64,000 bases of DNA from Dioscorea cayenensis subsp. rotundata (taxonomy: Eukaryota > Streptophyta > Magnoliopsida > Dioscoreales > Dioscoreaceae): positions 32,302,625-32,366,624 of the forward strand of contig NC_052490.1 of assembly GCF_009730915.1 (NCBI RefSeq), in the 5' to 3' direction. Made by a program: the position numbers and the translations under genes. This document shows positions 23,952-37,260 of this stretch, piece by piece. How positions within the stretch are numbered: the stretch's first letter is position 1; each line of letters begins with the position of its first letter. The notes beneath the pieces were generated by a model that searched no databases, had not been told where the DNA came from, and saw only the letters and a list, made by a program, of their open reading frames with translations.

Positions 23952-26751
23952 ATGGCCTTTCCTTCCACTTTAAGCTCACTCCTTTCTGCTTGTTTATTAT
24001 CTTTTCTACTAGGTTCCTCAACCATTCATGGTGCTGTAATAGGAGTCCTTGTACACAAGAGGAGCAAGAATCACCATGACAATGGAGGTGGTGGTGGTGG
24101 TGGTGGTGGTGCCCTGGATCAAAACTGCAACTTTTTCCAGGGGTCTTGGGTCTACGACGAGTCCTACCCTCTGTATGACTCAGCCTCATGTCCTTTCATC
24201 GAGCCTGAGTTTGATTGCCAGAAGTATGGCCGCCCTGATAAGTTATATCTTAAGTATAGGTGGCAACCCACCGCCTGTGATCTCCCAAGGTTTGGTTTAA
24301 CCCAGCCAGTTAAATTAAACTTATATATATATATATATATGAATTTATTTATTTATTTACTTATTTGAGTGTTGTGTAGGTTTAATGGGCAGGACTTCTT
24401 GTTAAGGTGGAAAGGAAAGAAGATAATGTTTGTGGGGGATTCCATAAGTTTGAATCAGTGGGAATCACTCAATTGCATGCTTCATGCTGCTTTGCCTAAT
24501 ACCAAGACTACTTTCTTTAGGAAAGACACCCTTTCTTCACTTATATTTGAGGTATTTATCACTATCTTTCTATGTATAAAACTCTTTAAAAATTAATGAA
24601 TACATTGATTGCCCTTTTTTTTGGGGGGTGGGAGAATCAGAATCTGGAATGTCATCTCCATAAGCACAGGCACATTTGCATTCATGGCGGACAGTAGAGC
24701 ATGTCTTCGCTTTTGAGTAGGAGATGGGTCCCATAGTAGTTCTCATTTATAGTGCTTTTGTTTTTAAAGTTATGTTATTTTCATGTAGTTAATTTAATTT
24801 ATACATTATAACAGGTTTGCTTTTCCTGGGGTGGCGGAAATCTTTATCTTTTTCTCTTTCGTTTGGTTTTTTTTTTTGTTTTTGTTTTTGTTTGTTACCT
24901 TTGCATTCATGTGATACTTGCTTGAGCTTTCATTCACTGTTGCTGATGATTGGCACTGCTGCATGCCACCTGCCAAAGTAGAAACAAACAGTCTCATACG
25001 AGTAGGTTGTAGCTGACACCAAGAAAAGAGAATAAAAAATTACCATACAAATTCTTGAATTAAATTCACCATTTGTTGATGAATTGTATTAGTCTTCAAG
25101 AAGAAAATATGCCTGCAAACAATGATAAAAAGAGAAGCCATCAAACAAAAGAAAAGAATTAGAATGGAAGTACTAAAAAGGCAATCTCCTTTACTAGTAG
25201 GACAGATCTATTAGCAGATCTAGAATGAAAAGGCAGATCTAAAATTACTCAACCAACTTGTTATCAAACCTCTTTAAAAGCTTTAGGACATGGAGATTAC
25301 TAGCTTGCTGTCATAAATCCATTTGACACTTAAATCACAGTTGGCCAATATTATGCAAACTTAATTTTCCAAAAGGACAACACGTGCAAAGTGGAATAAG
25401 GACCGCACGTTCACAGATAAATGGCAGTTTCAAGCAAGTGGAGAGCTAATTGACAATTGCTGAGAATCACCGTGAAGTCTCATGTGATGTCTAGGCACTG
25501 CAAAGGAGGCAAAAAGATACAAAGTTTGATCATGTGAGGCACCTTGTGTCACGGGTCCTGATTTGAATGAAAGGATGCATGTATCACGGATGATTCTCCA
25601 GCTCAATAACCTGCATGAACGGCGGATAAGCACTTGGCAATGAAAGACTTTTTTGTTCAAGGCATTTAAAACATTGAAATAGGGATTAATTCTAAGTATG
25701 CTGGCCTGGCAGGATTATGGAGTATCGATAATGTATTATCGCACGACGTATCTTGTAGACATTGTGAGTGAGAAGATCGGGCGCGTCTTGAAGCTTGACT
25801 CAATAGAGGGTGGCAGTGCATGGCTCGGGGCTGACATGCTTATCTTCAACACATGGCACTGGTGGACTCACAAAGGAAACAGCCAACCGTGTGAGAGCTT
25901 TCTGAGACTCCTGAAACTATCTAATTAGTTAAAAAAAAAAAATCTATCACTGTGACAAATAACATCTTGGAAATCATGAGCAGGTGGGACTTTGTGCAAG
26001 AAGGTGACCAGATATACAAGGATATGGATAGATTGCTTGCATTCTCCAAAGGGCTGGCTACCTGGGGCCGATGGATAGACACCAACATCAATCCAGCCAC
26101 CACTAAAGTCTTCTTCCAGGGGATTTCTCCAACTCACTACCAGTAAGTTGTAGACAAAATTCTATAAGATGGTCAACTAAAAACATTGATGCATGCATAG
26201 GAGAAGCAAACATGAAGAGTAGCAAAAATAGTTCAGCATGCAAACAAGGCAAATAATAGCATAATAAAGATGTTCTGGAAGTGAACTAAAACTAACAGGA
26301 CCATTTCTATTGCTGCCTCCTGAAAAATAAAATCACGTGTCATAGTATCACAACGTTAACCATATAAAGTCTTATAATCCACAATAGAAAAAGCATCATA
26401 ATCATGTTGATATGATCATCAGCTTTCAATTACTATATTCTGAATATTAACTATTTCAGAGGACAAGACTGGGGTGGGTCAAGTTCAAAGAATTGTTATA
26501 AAGAAACAGAACCAGTTAGTGGATCAACATACCCGGCTGGTTCACTTCCAGAGCAAGCCACAGTAAGGAGTGTGCTGAGTAACATATCAAAACCAGTTTA
26601 TTTGTTGGATATAACCTTGCTCTCTCAGCTTAGAAAAGATGCCCATCCATCTGCATATAGCGGAGAGCATGCTGGCATTGACTGTAGTCACTGGTGTGTT
26701 GCTGGCCTTCCTGATACATGGAACACGATCCTATATGCTGCTCTAAGTTGA
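23952..26751 (+). CDS. TRICHOME BIREFRINGENCE-LIKE protein (PMR5/Cas1p domain), short-stem type
   Basis: Five exons: 23952-24289, 24380-24551, 25713-25888, 25984-26142, 26460-26751; 1137 bp, 378 residues, all GT-AG and in frame. It begins with a hydrophobic signal or anchor (about residues 8-28). A nine-Gly run follows, then PMR5N starting near [15 protein letters not shown] ([13 protein letters not shown], Ser134) and DxxH (DCSHWC, Asp356 and His359). It is predicted to be a Golgi O-acetyltransferase acting on a wall polysaccharide. The length and short stem resemble the TBL36-45-like group, but that assignment is uncertain. The exon phases match those of the TBL gene at 13.3-15.1 kb, so the two share ancestry, yet the sequences differ greatly and this is not a recent duplicate. 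Intron 2 is 1161 bp and has no visible transposon. Confidence 0.93.
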
Positions 26752-28223
26752 GTTAAGCAAAGATGACACAATGAATTTAGACAGACAGAAGTGAACCAAC
26801 TCTCAACCTATTTGAAGTCATTATTCTATATATTGTTCAATTGTTCTTTAGCAAGTAAATAATAATGTAACAGAATGAAATATGATGCCATGGACAGTGG
26901 AAACTAACCTGTGTTTGGCATTAAAGAACAGTATGCCTTCATTGTCAATTAAATCTTTTTACTTCAAAAGTTGACATATTTTTTGTTTACAGCTTCAAGT
27001 CAGTAAGTAGTACATAAATTGCTCATATTTGCAAACTAATAATCAATTAATCTTAATTGTGTAGAGTATACAAGAGAAAATTTCAACACAAGCAATGTGA
27101 TTAAGCTGATTTAAATTTAAAAATTACACAAAGTGACTTGAGAAATATCCGGAAACCATATTGTGATGCTAAGAAGTTTCTGAAATTGTCTTGTCGCTTC
27201 TTTAGCCTACAATAGATGATCTGATCATGCAACATAACACCACTACAACCCAATCAAACAGGGAAGGAAATGACAAGTCAAAAGGAGGACGAGAGTACAG
27301 AAATCAGGTGGGGTGTACAAGATATTAATAAGGTGAATAATAAAATATCCTTGAGCATTTTGAGATCTTCCTTGGGCCTGAATTGGAGAATCTCTCATTA
27401 TTCTGGTTCTTGTGCTTCATTAGCCATTGGCAAGTTCAGCCAAGTCATTCAAGAAAGGAAATCTTGCAATTTATTTCTAAACGGGCCATTACATTGAGAC
27501 TTTTGCAGCAAAAAATACCATTCTCTCAAATAAATGGCATAGTAAAAGCCATTGAACAACAAAAGACAACATAAAAACTCTGTAGCAATTTATATTCTTT
27601 CTCTAAGTCTTATTTCCTTTAGTCAAAATTCTCTGATTATCAAATGACGAAGATATCTTAGGTAGGATTTACTATACTCAGGTTCGAGATCTTAGATTTA
27701 TTTGCTCTCCTCACTTAACTTCATGAAGACCAAAATTCACATATAGTTATACTCTCATAACACAGTACAAATGATCCTTCATAAGCCTGACACTTTTATT
27801 TATTTGGAATAAGTGTACCAAGTCATTCTTAAGAATAAGAACGCCATCATAGAGCTTCCTAAAGAATAACATAATTTCACGGTTGTAGAACTTGAGTGGA
27901 AATGAAATTAAATAGAAGAATTGATACAATGCAATAACATGAAAAAGAAAAAGAAAAACCTAAGTAATATGCTCCCACATGCAACACTCGTATCAAGAGA
28001 AAGCCTCATTCTTCTGTCAATGATTTAGAAACAAAGTTATTTGCATACGCATTCCACTGAAGATGACAGAAAGCCAAGAAAGCATAGGTTGGTCTTCCAA
28101 TCATAAGCAACATGTAGATAACACCCCAACAATAAGAAACTCAAAATATGCAACATAAACTACTACATAAATATAAAAAATGTCATTAAACGGCAAAACA
28201 TTTGAAGAACAAAAAAGAAAACA
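26752..28223. other. Intergenic region between TBL and Lin0512-family genes
   Basis: It holds the downstream sequences of two converging genes. No exon, RNA gene or clear repeat is seen. The 60-75 codon frames here lack domains. Confidence 0.55.
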
Positions 28224-28866
28224 TTAATAGCCAACATAAACCGCAGCATTGACTATATAGCAGTCGTCATTTTTATCTCCCATTGCCTCAAGACAAACAC
28301 CACTCGAGCATATCATCCCTCCATCCACAACCTCAAAACTTAGGATTTTTCCACTAGAGCCAATCCATAAGGAAATCCATCAACGTTTCATCCCACCAAA
28401 ACAGCAAAACAACAAAGCAATTTGCAAACAATATAGAACGAGATACTCACTAAGGGAAGACGGATTTGACTCTCTCGACATCCAAAAACGGCTGCGCAGA
28501 CCTAGGTACCCCAAGCTTGATCTGAAGCTTCATCTGATCGGAATTAACACCCGGAATAGACCCTGCACCAAAAATTCCCAAAACCCATCAATCTCTGAAA
28601 CGAAAAAAAGCAAGCTTGCGCACACAAACAGACGACAATACCTCTACGGAAAGCCGGGATGGAATTAGAGGAGATAGCGTCCTTGCAAGCACGCATAGCA
28701 GCAGCAGTGATGTCTTGCCTGGAAGAACCATAAATTTCGTTCAGAAAACACAGAGGATCGATGGAGAAAAACAGGAAAAGAATAGGGATTACCCGTGCTG
28801 GTCATAGCCAACACCCATCTCGACGAAGAGAAGGTTCATGGGCTCTGAATGTGGTTGCGTCGCCAT
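28224..28866 (-). CDS. Lin0512-family protein of unknown function
   Basis: Four exons from the right: 28866-28793, 28718-28642, 28562-28451, 28353-28224; 393 bp, 130 residues, all GT-AG and in phase. The protein starts MATQPHSEPMNLLFVEMGVG and ends NAAVYVGY, close to what I recall for small plant and bacterial Lin0512-family proteins (about 120-130 residues). No catalytic role is established for that family, so none is given. The gene is intact. Exon 3 would read into an immediate TAG if its donor were missed (cct ta|gtgagt), so unspliced reading truncates it. The 5' flank (28,870-29,050) is the most GC-rich unique DNA in this part of the window and probably holds the promoter; overlapping plus-strand frames there are shadows. 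Confidence 0.88.
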
Positions 28867-29215
28867 GGAAAGGGGAGGAAAGGATCGACGGAGCTGAGGC
28901 CTTGGTCGGATGGAGAGGAGGAGCGAGGGCGAGAGGAAGCTGTGGATTTGGGGGAACGGAGGCGAAGGTCGGGAACGGGGGATCGCGGGAAGCGAGAAGG
29001 GAATGGCGGCAGTGCTAAGCAACCGCATAGTGTTAATTGGTTGTGACCCAATCGAAGTTTCGGGTCGTTGTTTGTGGGGTTGTGATTTTAAGCTGGTCCA
29101 ACCGGATCAAGTCCGGGATGATTTGCTTGACTTGTTGGATTTTGTTTGGGAACAACAATTCTGGTCAGTGATTTGACTTTGAGTGAAGCCATAATATATA
29201 TATATATATGAGGAT

Positions 29216-29468
29216 CCATCATTTAGGAACGTGCATAGATTTTAAATCTAGAGATGTTTATAGTAGCCATCAGATGATAATTTGACGGCTCTTATTATTA
29301 TGAACAGTAGAAATCATGTTCTACAGTGTTGAACAGTAATTATAAACAGAAAAAAAAAAAGGTGTATAGTGTTCATATAAATAATCAACCACCGGATGAT
29401 GATTCAACGACTTAGATTTAAAACGTCCCTAGATTTCAAATCTAGGAACTTATCTAACCTAGATGATA
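29216..29468. mobile_element. MITE-like inverted-repeat element
   Basis: About 250 bp with imperfect terminal inversion. The left end reads taggaacgtgcatagatt...aaatctagagatgttt; the reverse complement of the right end reads gttcctagatttgaaatctagggacgtt. Internal blocks gatgataatttgacggct and gatgatgattcaacgact also mirror each other. The layout resembles the larger TIR element at 41.35 kb (acgtccctag, caacggct). No transposase is present; edges and target site duplication are not resolved. Confidence 0.5.
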
Positions 29469-29472
29469 TTTT

Positions 29473-29476
<4 letters not shown>

Positions 29477-29514
<38 letters not shown>
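29477..29514. repeat. (TA)n microsatellite
   Basis: TA run directly beside the MITE-like element. Confidence 0.95.
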
Positions 29515-29517
<3 letters not shown>

Positions 29518-31000
29518 TATAGACTCTATACATGAACATGAGAGAGAAAGAGAGTTTAATCGCCTACTTGTCAAAATAATAATAATAAGAAGAAGAAGAA
29601 GAAGAGAACAATTAAAAAAAACAATTTCTTATTTTTATTTGAGAAATTTTATTAAACTATCATGCGATTTGCCTTTTTAATAATTTAATGTTTATGATTT
29701 GAGTTTTGATATTTTAGTATTATGTAGTCTAAATTGTTTGTAAAAAAATATAAAAAAATATTAATTTTGTTAATACTTGATGATATATATCAAAATAGAC
29801 CTAAATTTAACTTTTTACCTTTATTTATAGAAATTGTATAGTTAATCTTATATTTTTTTTAAAAAAAGACTTGTATAAAAATTAAGGTTTGAATTTGGGA
29901 TTCCATATTCTAATTAGAAGAGAAAATTGGGATTCAATATTCTAATTATAAGAGGGAATTTCGGAAAAATTTTCTAAACTACTATGTAAATACGAACCTT
30001 GTTTGTTGTTGTATTTTGGTGGAACTAAATGTTTGGTTGTTGGTGCTACTTAATTGAATTAAAGATCTTGAAAAAAAAAATTGATTAAACGAATTTTTAA
30101 CAGTGGCATACGAAAATGTCAGTTTGTATATTTTACAATAGGTCAAGAATGAAGGTTAGTGTTTATGATTTTTACAAAAATAATTACATTTTTGAAAATA
30201 TTGGATTAGAACGAAATAACTACATATTTAACCATTAATTCTTTCTGCCTACTTCTGATTTTAATCAAAATCAATCAATTATTTCCTTTCTATATTTTTT
30301 TGCAGATTTAGATGCATAAAAAACTATGCTGGTGAGCGCTTTATCTCTTGGTTCTATCACTAATTGCCTGGGTGTAACTAATATTTCCTATTATTATTGG
30401 CGTTGCTCTATGCAGTATGATTTTACTTGTTCCATCTCACAGTTTTGTAACTAATTTTTATCTTTTTAATAAAATTATAATTTATCCTGTTTTTATTAAA
30501 AAAAAATTATACGGCATCTTCTTTTATGGAAATAAACCTCTATTAACATGCAAATAAATTAATAAAATTTCAAAAAAAAATTATAACAAAAATTAGAATA
30601 ATTCACCCTAGTGTGCAATCTTAACATTAAATTGACTCTCTTTGTACAAAGAGAATAGTCTCACTCTAATATTAGAATACACTACCTTGTGATTATAAAA
30701 AAAATTTTTCGTCTAATATGTTCGGTGACGAGATGCTTGTAAGTGTCACCACCAGAGAAACACATGAAGTTGAAGAGGAAAAAAAAATAAAAAATGAAGT
30801 GATCAGGAATTGTGAGAGAGAAGAAAAAGTCACATAGGCATAAACGGACGGAAAGACTCATTGTAAGATCAATGGTAAAAATTAGATCCAAGGGCCATAA
30901 AAAACACCACTCACATGTCCTTGCACATCCAACATCATCATTATGAACTCATTGTATCTTTTGCTTTATATTAATAAAATCAGCTGTATGAGCTCTTCTT

Positions 31001-31007
31001 TATAAAA
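31001..31007 (+). promoter_or_regulatory. Possible TATA box of GDSL gene A
   Basis: tataaaa, 160 bases before the ATG, leaving room for a 5'UTR of about 130 bases. The duplicated copy at 43.9 kb lacks this segment, because similarity between the copies starts only near 31,040. Confidence 0.35.
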
Positions 31008-31160
31008 ACACTTATTGTTTCCTCAGCTGTTTGTATTCATGTTCCTTCATTACTACTGAATTTGAATGCCAGTATCTCTCTTTCTATCTATATTACGCTA
31101 CATCTGTCTCTGTTCCACACAATACATATCAAACTAAAAGAAAGCTATTCACTGATTGTG

Positions 31161-32744
31161 ATGATGGCTTCATTGTGTTTGAGTTCCTCAATTGTTTTGC
31201 TCCACCACTACCTCATCATCATCATCATCTTTTCTCTGCTACAAAGTTCTCAGTTACGGTCAGCCATGGCTGACTGCAATTGCTTCTGTTCTATCATCAA
31301 TTTTGGAGACTCCAGTGCTGACAATGGCAACTTACTGTACTACCTTCACTACCAAAACCATGTTGGCTACCCTCCAAACGGAGAAACCTTCTTCGGTCAT
31401 CCTACCGGCCGTTTTTCTGATGGCCGCATCATCAGTGATTTTCTTGGTAGTCCACTTCATTTCTTGAATCATTAGCTAGTTCATAAACTGCATGCAACCA
31501 TGCATACCTCTTTTTAAGTATGAGATATCATACAAGAGTTTCATTGTTGTTATATAATAAGAACTAACTTTATATTTTTATGCAGCTGAGTGGATGGGGT
31601 TGCAATTCTTGCCAGCATACTTGAGAGGTCCAGATGGGCATGACTTTGAGAAGGGAGTGAATTTTGCATTTGGTGGCGCCACTGCAGTGAACACCACCTT
31701 CTTCACAGACCATGGACTTCCACTTCCTGTGAGGAACATCTCTCTGTATGATCAGATAGGCTGGTTCAAAGATATGCTCCATGACCACTGTTCCTCTCAT
31801 TCAGGTAATTAATTAATTAATTACTGTAGAAAACGTGACAAGGCGAGACATTTCTGAAACATCATAATCCTTTAATTTTGTTGCAGATTGTGAGGATATG
31901 TTGAATAGAACTCTATTCATTGTTGGTCAAATTGGAGGAAATGATTTCTATAACCCACTTCTCCAGGGAACAGCAGTTCACCAAATTAAAACCATTATAT
32001 TTCCTGCTATAATTCAGTCAGTTATTTCAGCAATTAAGGTAAAGTTTATTTCTTCGTTTCCTAGTTTGCTTTATGAGGCCATGAGTTTTGTTATACATAG
32101 ATATATATACATACATATTTTCTTATTGCAATATGTAATAACAGACTTTAATTGAGTTGGGAGCAAGAACAATTGTGGTTCCAAACCTTCACCCAGAGGG
32201 ATGCATGCCCGCTCTTCTTTCTACATTTCAAAGTTCCGGACAAGATTACTATGACAAGAGAACAGGTTGCATTAAATGGTTGAATGAGCTCACAGAGTTC
32301 TACAATCAATTGCTTCAGGTTGAGCTTCAACAAATTCAACATCTATTCCACAATATCACCATCTTCTTTGCAGATTTCTATGGACTCATGTATGAAATTT
32401 TGGAGTCACCACAAAGATATGGTAACTGTGTCATTTACCAAAACTGAACAATGATTTAATTTCACAATGCATGCCATGGTAAGCTGTTAATTAATCAATG
32501 CGTCTTTGTTGTTGCAGGATTTGGAAGCCAACCTTTGCTAGCATGTTGTGGTGGAAACGGTCCATATAACATTGAATATGGTTTGGATTGTGGGGATAAA
32601 GGGTCAAAGACATTTGGTGATCCATCCAGCTTTGTGTTTTGGGACTCTCATCATCCTACTGAAGCTGTTAATAAGATATTTGCTACTCTTTTGTTCAATG
32701 CATTGTGTGGTTTGCCTTTAAGCACAAGTTCTTGGGAGGAATGA
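31161..32744 (+). CDS. GDSL esterase/lipase A (SGNH hydrolase), intact
   Basis: Five exons: 31161-31446, 31586-31804, 31887-32038, 32145-32421, 32518-32744; 1161 bp, 386 residues, all GT-AG. The start may be the ATG at 31,161 or the next one at 31,164. An N-terminal signal peptide (hydrophobic to about residue 30) predicts secretion. SGNH blocks: block I NFGDSSADNGN with nucleophile Ser51; block II FAFGGATA; block III GGND with Asn187; block V WDSHHPTE with Asp354 and His357. The full catalytic set is present. It is the best-preserved member of the left copy of the duplicated A/B pair and should be a secreted or wall-located serine esterase; the substrate cannot be read from sequence. Length and exon number fit the plant family, whose members include sinapine, acetylajmalan and wall-acetyl esterases. 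Confidence 0.93.
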
Positions 32745-33815
32745 TCTTCAACTTCGACCAGAGTCTTTTATCCAGATTTAAAGATTATATTTATGGAAGT
32801 ATGTTGTTGACAGGGGTTTGGGCACAATTTGGTCTGTGTGCGGCATGCATAATTGATGATCCATTATTGTATCCACGTCTTTTCAGCAAGTATTGAACTT
32901 AAAACTTTGAATGTCTCGGATTTGATTTTCAATATAGAGCCAAAGTATCATAAAATTTTGTACTTTTAGTTGTATTATAAAAGTTTTAAATAAATTTTAT
33001 TACTAAATAATGTTATAATTGTGAGATATTTTATAATTTCTGCATTAGATTTTTTTTTTAAATCATCATTGAGCATTCCGTTGGTTGTGGTTGTCATAAA
33101 TAAAAACATTATTTATTATTATTTACAATTTTAAATAGATCAAGTTTTTTTTTAAAAAAAAATTGTATGAACATGTGCAATGCCTCATAAATTAATCAAC
33201 TAATAAAATTTGATGATAAAAATCACAAAAAAAAAATATTTTTCACTAATTATTTTATATATTTTAACTTATATATGTACACGAAAGTAGATAAACCACT
33301 ATGTTTTCACAATTTTTTTTTTATAATTTAAGCATAATTTATTTTTAAACATTTAATCCATGGATGAATATTTTGCCATGGAAATAAGTAGATTAATTTA
33401 GCATTATAGTTAAATGTCCTACCACCTGAACAAATAAAGAGATTTTTTCTTTTACTCCGTGTTAACAACTTTATATATCTCACAAATATAGCCATTTTGT
33501 TCTGGAACACAAATTTTTTTTTAATAAAAAGTGGATAAAACACTTTAGGATTTAAACCGCTCACAATTTTGTTTAATATATGGTGGAAAATTTTTTAAAC
33601 CATAATAATAATGATAAATCTATCCTTTAGGATTTAGAAATTTTCCTTGTCTTGCAAAAAGGATTTAAGTTGGAATAAGGTAGAGGATGAAATATAATGG
33701 TCCAATTACTATTTTTATTTTGAATTGTTTAAACAAAATTAACTTCAAAATAAATTATGAATATTATTTACACCGATACTTATTTTAACACTAATTAGGT
33801 ATTATGCCATAGAGC

Positions 33816-34055
33816 TCATAGCATAGCTCAGTGGCATGGCCTCGCTTATTTAAAATTGAGTTAAAAGATTTTTATTATTTCAAATATAAGTTTTTCTGGC
33901 AATAAAATAGTGATAATGGGTCCTCGGCGTGAGCTTGGACTTATCACCCGAGCCTCGCGTCCCAGATGAGGGTGCAAAGTTATATGTTCACTTTTTGGTC
34001 TTGTGTACGCTCCTGACTCTGTCACTTATTCACTTTGTTAAAAAAAAAAGCTATA
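33816..34055 (+). mobile_element. Possible degraded tRNA-derived SINE
   Basis: tagctcagtggc matches a Pol III A box, and the stretch ends in ttgttaaaaaaaaaa. No convincing B box or target site duplication is seen, so this is a weak call. It lies in DNA present only in the left duplicate. Confidence 0.35.
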
Positions 34056-35188
34056 GTTGGCTTTTATACATTTTGTTTAAAATCTCCATTATGTATCATC
34101 AGATGCCAGTTCTTCAATGTAATTCAATACATATCTTAATGAAATTGTGGTTTATCCACTTTTATCATCAATACATATCTATTCATCCGCATGCTCATGC
34201 TTATGACCTTTGATTATTACTTAAATATTTATTAAAAAAACATACAAAAAAGAGAGAAAGGAAAACCCACAAGGAAGCAAACAATACTGAGAATCCCCAC
34301 CAGCATTAATCTTCCAACCAATCATGTATATATGTGACGGTTCTAATGAGCATCCAGCTTCATATTAAACCCAACCAGCATTAATTGTCCAATGGTTGTA
34401 TCAGCCATCAGCATTTATTTGACGGTGTACAAAAAATAAAATTTTAACCATAGGACTTCTTGGCGTGTGGTGCTTGTGAGGCCAAGTTCCTCAAGATAAC
34501 ACCACATGGTCATAGCCTAAGTACCAACTAAAATTAACTGATTGTTCTAAATTTATAAAAATTTATATTTAATTAATTTTTTTAAGAATTCATCAGTCAC
34601 TAGTAAATATGAATCATTAACTGTTTTATTGGGAGTAAAAAAACACTTTACCAGCTACAAATTATTGTACTGATATAGCAATCACTAATAGAAAAATTGG
34701 AGCATTTATTGGAAGGTGTATAGATAGTTAAACATGATTTATATTAGCAATAAAGGTAAATTTTTCAAGAAAATTATTTGATACTTTTTCTATCACATTA
34801 TAATTTTCTATTTTAATTGTTTGACAAGTTAAAATAAAAATTTTATAAACATTTAGTTTATTATTTTATTTTATTTATTTTTTTCTTCATTCATTAAAGT
34901 TGTGTATTCAAAGTGACAATAATGAACAATGACAGTGCATTTAAATAGTTTAGTGAAATTACATTTAGAAATTAGTCATTAAATTAAGTATTTACACAAA
35001 TAATTTAAAACATAAAAATTTTTAAAAATTTTATAATAAGATAGAGAGGGTACTTTATAGATGTTTTTTTAAATCAACATATTAAAAAACTAAAAACTTA
35101 AAAAAAGAAAAAACACATAACAAAACCCAAGAACAACATATTAAAAAACTAAAAACTTAAGAAAAAAACACATAACAAAACCCAAGAA

Positions 35189-35196
<8 letters not shown>

Positions 35197-35229
<33 letters not shown>
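35197..35229. repeat. (GT)n microsatellite
   Basis: Run of about 16 GT units preceded by atatat; just upstream, a segment of about 50 bases (aacatattaaaaaactaaaa...acccaag) is tandemly duplicated at about 35,080-35,190. Confidence 0.93.
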
Positions 35230-35232
<3 letters not shown>

Positions 35233-35374
35233 AAACGTTATCATCAAATGTCTTTTCAATTAAGAAGAACCCCAGTACTGGTGAAGCTTATTCGAAGGAT
35301 GTCTTTTATTTACACTCACGCCTTATTTTTTTTTTTAAAAAAAAGCTGCTAAATCAAATTCTCATTTAGGTTTT

Positions 35375-35713
35375 GGTCTTATTTGAATTGGCTTTTAAAA
35401 AGCCTAGAAGTGTTTTTTTATAAGTTAAACAATTTTGGGTTCCAAAAATGTTGTTTGTATTAATTTTTTTCTAAAAAGCATAAAGTTTATAAAAAGCGAA
35501 AAAGCAGTTTTTTTCAAAAATAGTCATGTGCCAGGTTTATGAAACAATGTTGTTTTTTTAAACTTTATTTTTTTACAACTTCTGCTTCATAAAAGCTAAT
35601 CCAAATATAAAATACAAAAAATACTTAATTTACTCTGAAGAAGCATTTTTTTAAAAATCATTTTTATTAAACTAAAAAAATCATTTTTTTTATAAGTCAA
35701 TCCAAACAAGACC
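35375..35713. mobile_element. Foldback MITE (hAT-like ends)
   Basis: Terminal inverted repeats ggtcttatttgaattggctt and, reversed from the right end, ggtcttgtttggattgactt: 17 of 20 match. Internal sequence is A/T-rich with aaaaagc motifs on both sides. About 339 bp, no coding capacity. No clear target site duplication was found. Confidence 0.6.
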
Positions 35714-36359
35714 TTAACATACCCATATTACAAAAAGGAAGAGAAAGAAGCAACAGGAGAGAAACATAATAAAATGGTGTGGAGAGAGTGAAACTTGAGC
35801 ATAAATGGTACCAAAACTATTGACCTAAGTTATGATAAAGTGAGAGAGTGTACGGTTTTTATAAAAAATAAAAAATAAAAAAAATTGGGTGATGTAAATG
35901 GGGTTGGACGGTTTATATTTTTGAAAAAAAGTGGATGAACCACATGCATAAAATAGAAAAGGACGGTTTATATTAGTCATGCACTACTGTGATTAATGCT
36001 CTGACAGTGAAAAATTCATCATTTGTTAATTTGTGCACTGTTTATCTCATTTTTAATAATAGTAAAAGTTATTGTACATAAGTTACTATGTATCCCATTT
36101 TACTGGTGATAAGAGTTACTATTTGTGCATCCCTAATGAAATCGATTAGATTTGAATTTGGCGACAATCATATATATATATCAAAGAAAAACAAAAAACA
36201 TTGAGGTTTTCTTAACAGGCGCTATACCGTAGTGGAATGAGATCCATGAAATCACAAGTTGATTTTATTCTATTTGTTTTCAAAGGGAAGATGACGTGTT
36301 CGAAAAAAAAAAAAATAAATAAAAATTGTTAGAGTTAAAGCTGTATAATTGATATTATT

Positions 36360-37260
36360 TAACATATGTAGAAGATGACTTGGCAAAAACGATGATGTGA
36401 TAAACAAGATGATATGACAGAGTGGCAATGCATATACTGATATGCCCAAAAGAAATGATGATAGTAAACTTTGAAACTTATTTTTAGAGAGTCTATATTT
36501 GGTTTAGAAGATCTTTTTTGAAAACTATGGAAGATAGTTTAAAGAATGGTGCAAGCTATTTTTGGTAAATGCAAGCAAGCAAAGATCCCGTCTACATGGA
36601 GGCAAAGCCAAAGGAAGACACAGTTATTTATGAGTATATCTATTAGAAGACCAAGCTATTTGAGGACAAAACTACTTTTGGCAAGAACATATATTTGGAG
36701 ATAGTTGATGGGCAAGCTTGGCTGAATGAGGATTATGTTTGGAAAATATTAAAGAGTTAAACTTGGATGAATAGAGATCAAGTTAATTTGGAAAAAAAAA
36801 ATTTTGAAGATTTTTGAAGAACATCTTTGGTGAGATGGAGACACGCTTTGGTGGGTGTGACCCTAAGGAGAGGGACCGGTTGATATGATGTGAGGAAAAC
36901 TAGTTACTAGCAGGAAGAGCTCGGGAGGAATTATCTTCATCGACTTGGACTGGCATAGTGTTGTAAACTCGATTACAACATAAGTTTCAAGGTGGAGACG
37001 TTATATTTGGGACGTTGAAATGTCTATATAAGAGACCATGCTCTTAAATTTAGAATGTACCATCAGAAAGAGTCCCTTGGGTAAGGGTGAGTGAGAGTGG
37101 GTATCGGACAATTCGGAGAGGGTTATTTTTTATCTTATGAGTGTGAGAGTCGTACTCATTGTGTTTCACTTCTGGATTGTTGATCTTTGGGTTTGACCCC
37201 CAAACATAGCCAAAGTGTTTTTTTTTTTCCTTACTTGTTTGATTTTACATTACAGGAGAG
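36360..37260 (+). mobile_element. LTR-like retrotransposon remnant
   Basis: Non-coding, with a TATA-like gtctatataagagacca at about 37,020, followed by a transcript-leader-like stretch and tgttgatctttgggtttgac. This composition is typical of retrotransposon LTRs, but I cannot find paired ends, a primer binding site or a target duplication. It lies in the left-only block. Confidence 0.3.

Larger units (their letters stand above)
28867..31000. other. Intergenic region before GDSL gene A
   Basis: It contains the GC-rich promoter flank of the Lin0512-family gene, a MITE-like inverted repeat (29,216-29,468), a (TA)n tract at 29,477-29,514 and AT-rich retroposon-like tails near 30,000-30,080 and 30,420-30,510. 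No gene is supported. Confidence 0.5.

Noticed and set aside
23896-24189. Minus-strand His-rich frame opposite TBL exon 1
   Set aside because: Antisense shadow of the Gly-coding repeat in a confirmed TBL exon.
28761-29176. Several plus- and minus-strand frames over the promoter side of the Lin0512-family gene
   Set aside because: Arg/Gly/Glu-rich frames in GC-rich 5' flank; they overlap exon 1 of a well-supported gene and show no domain.
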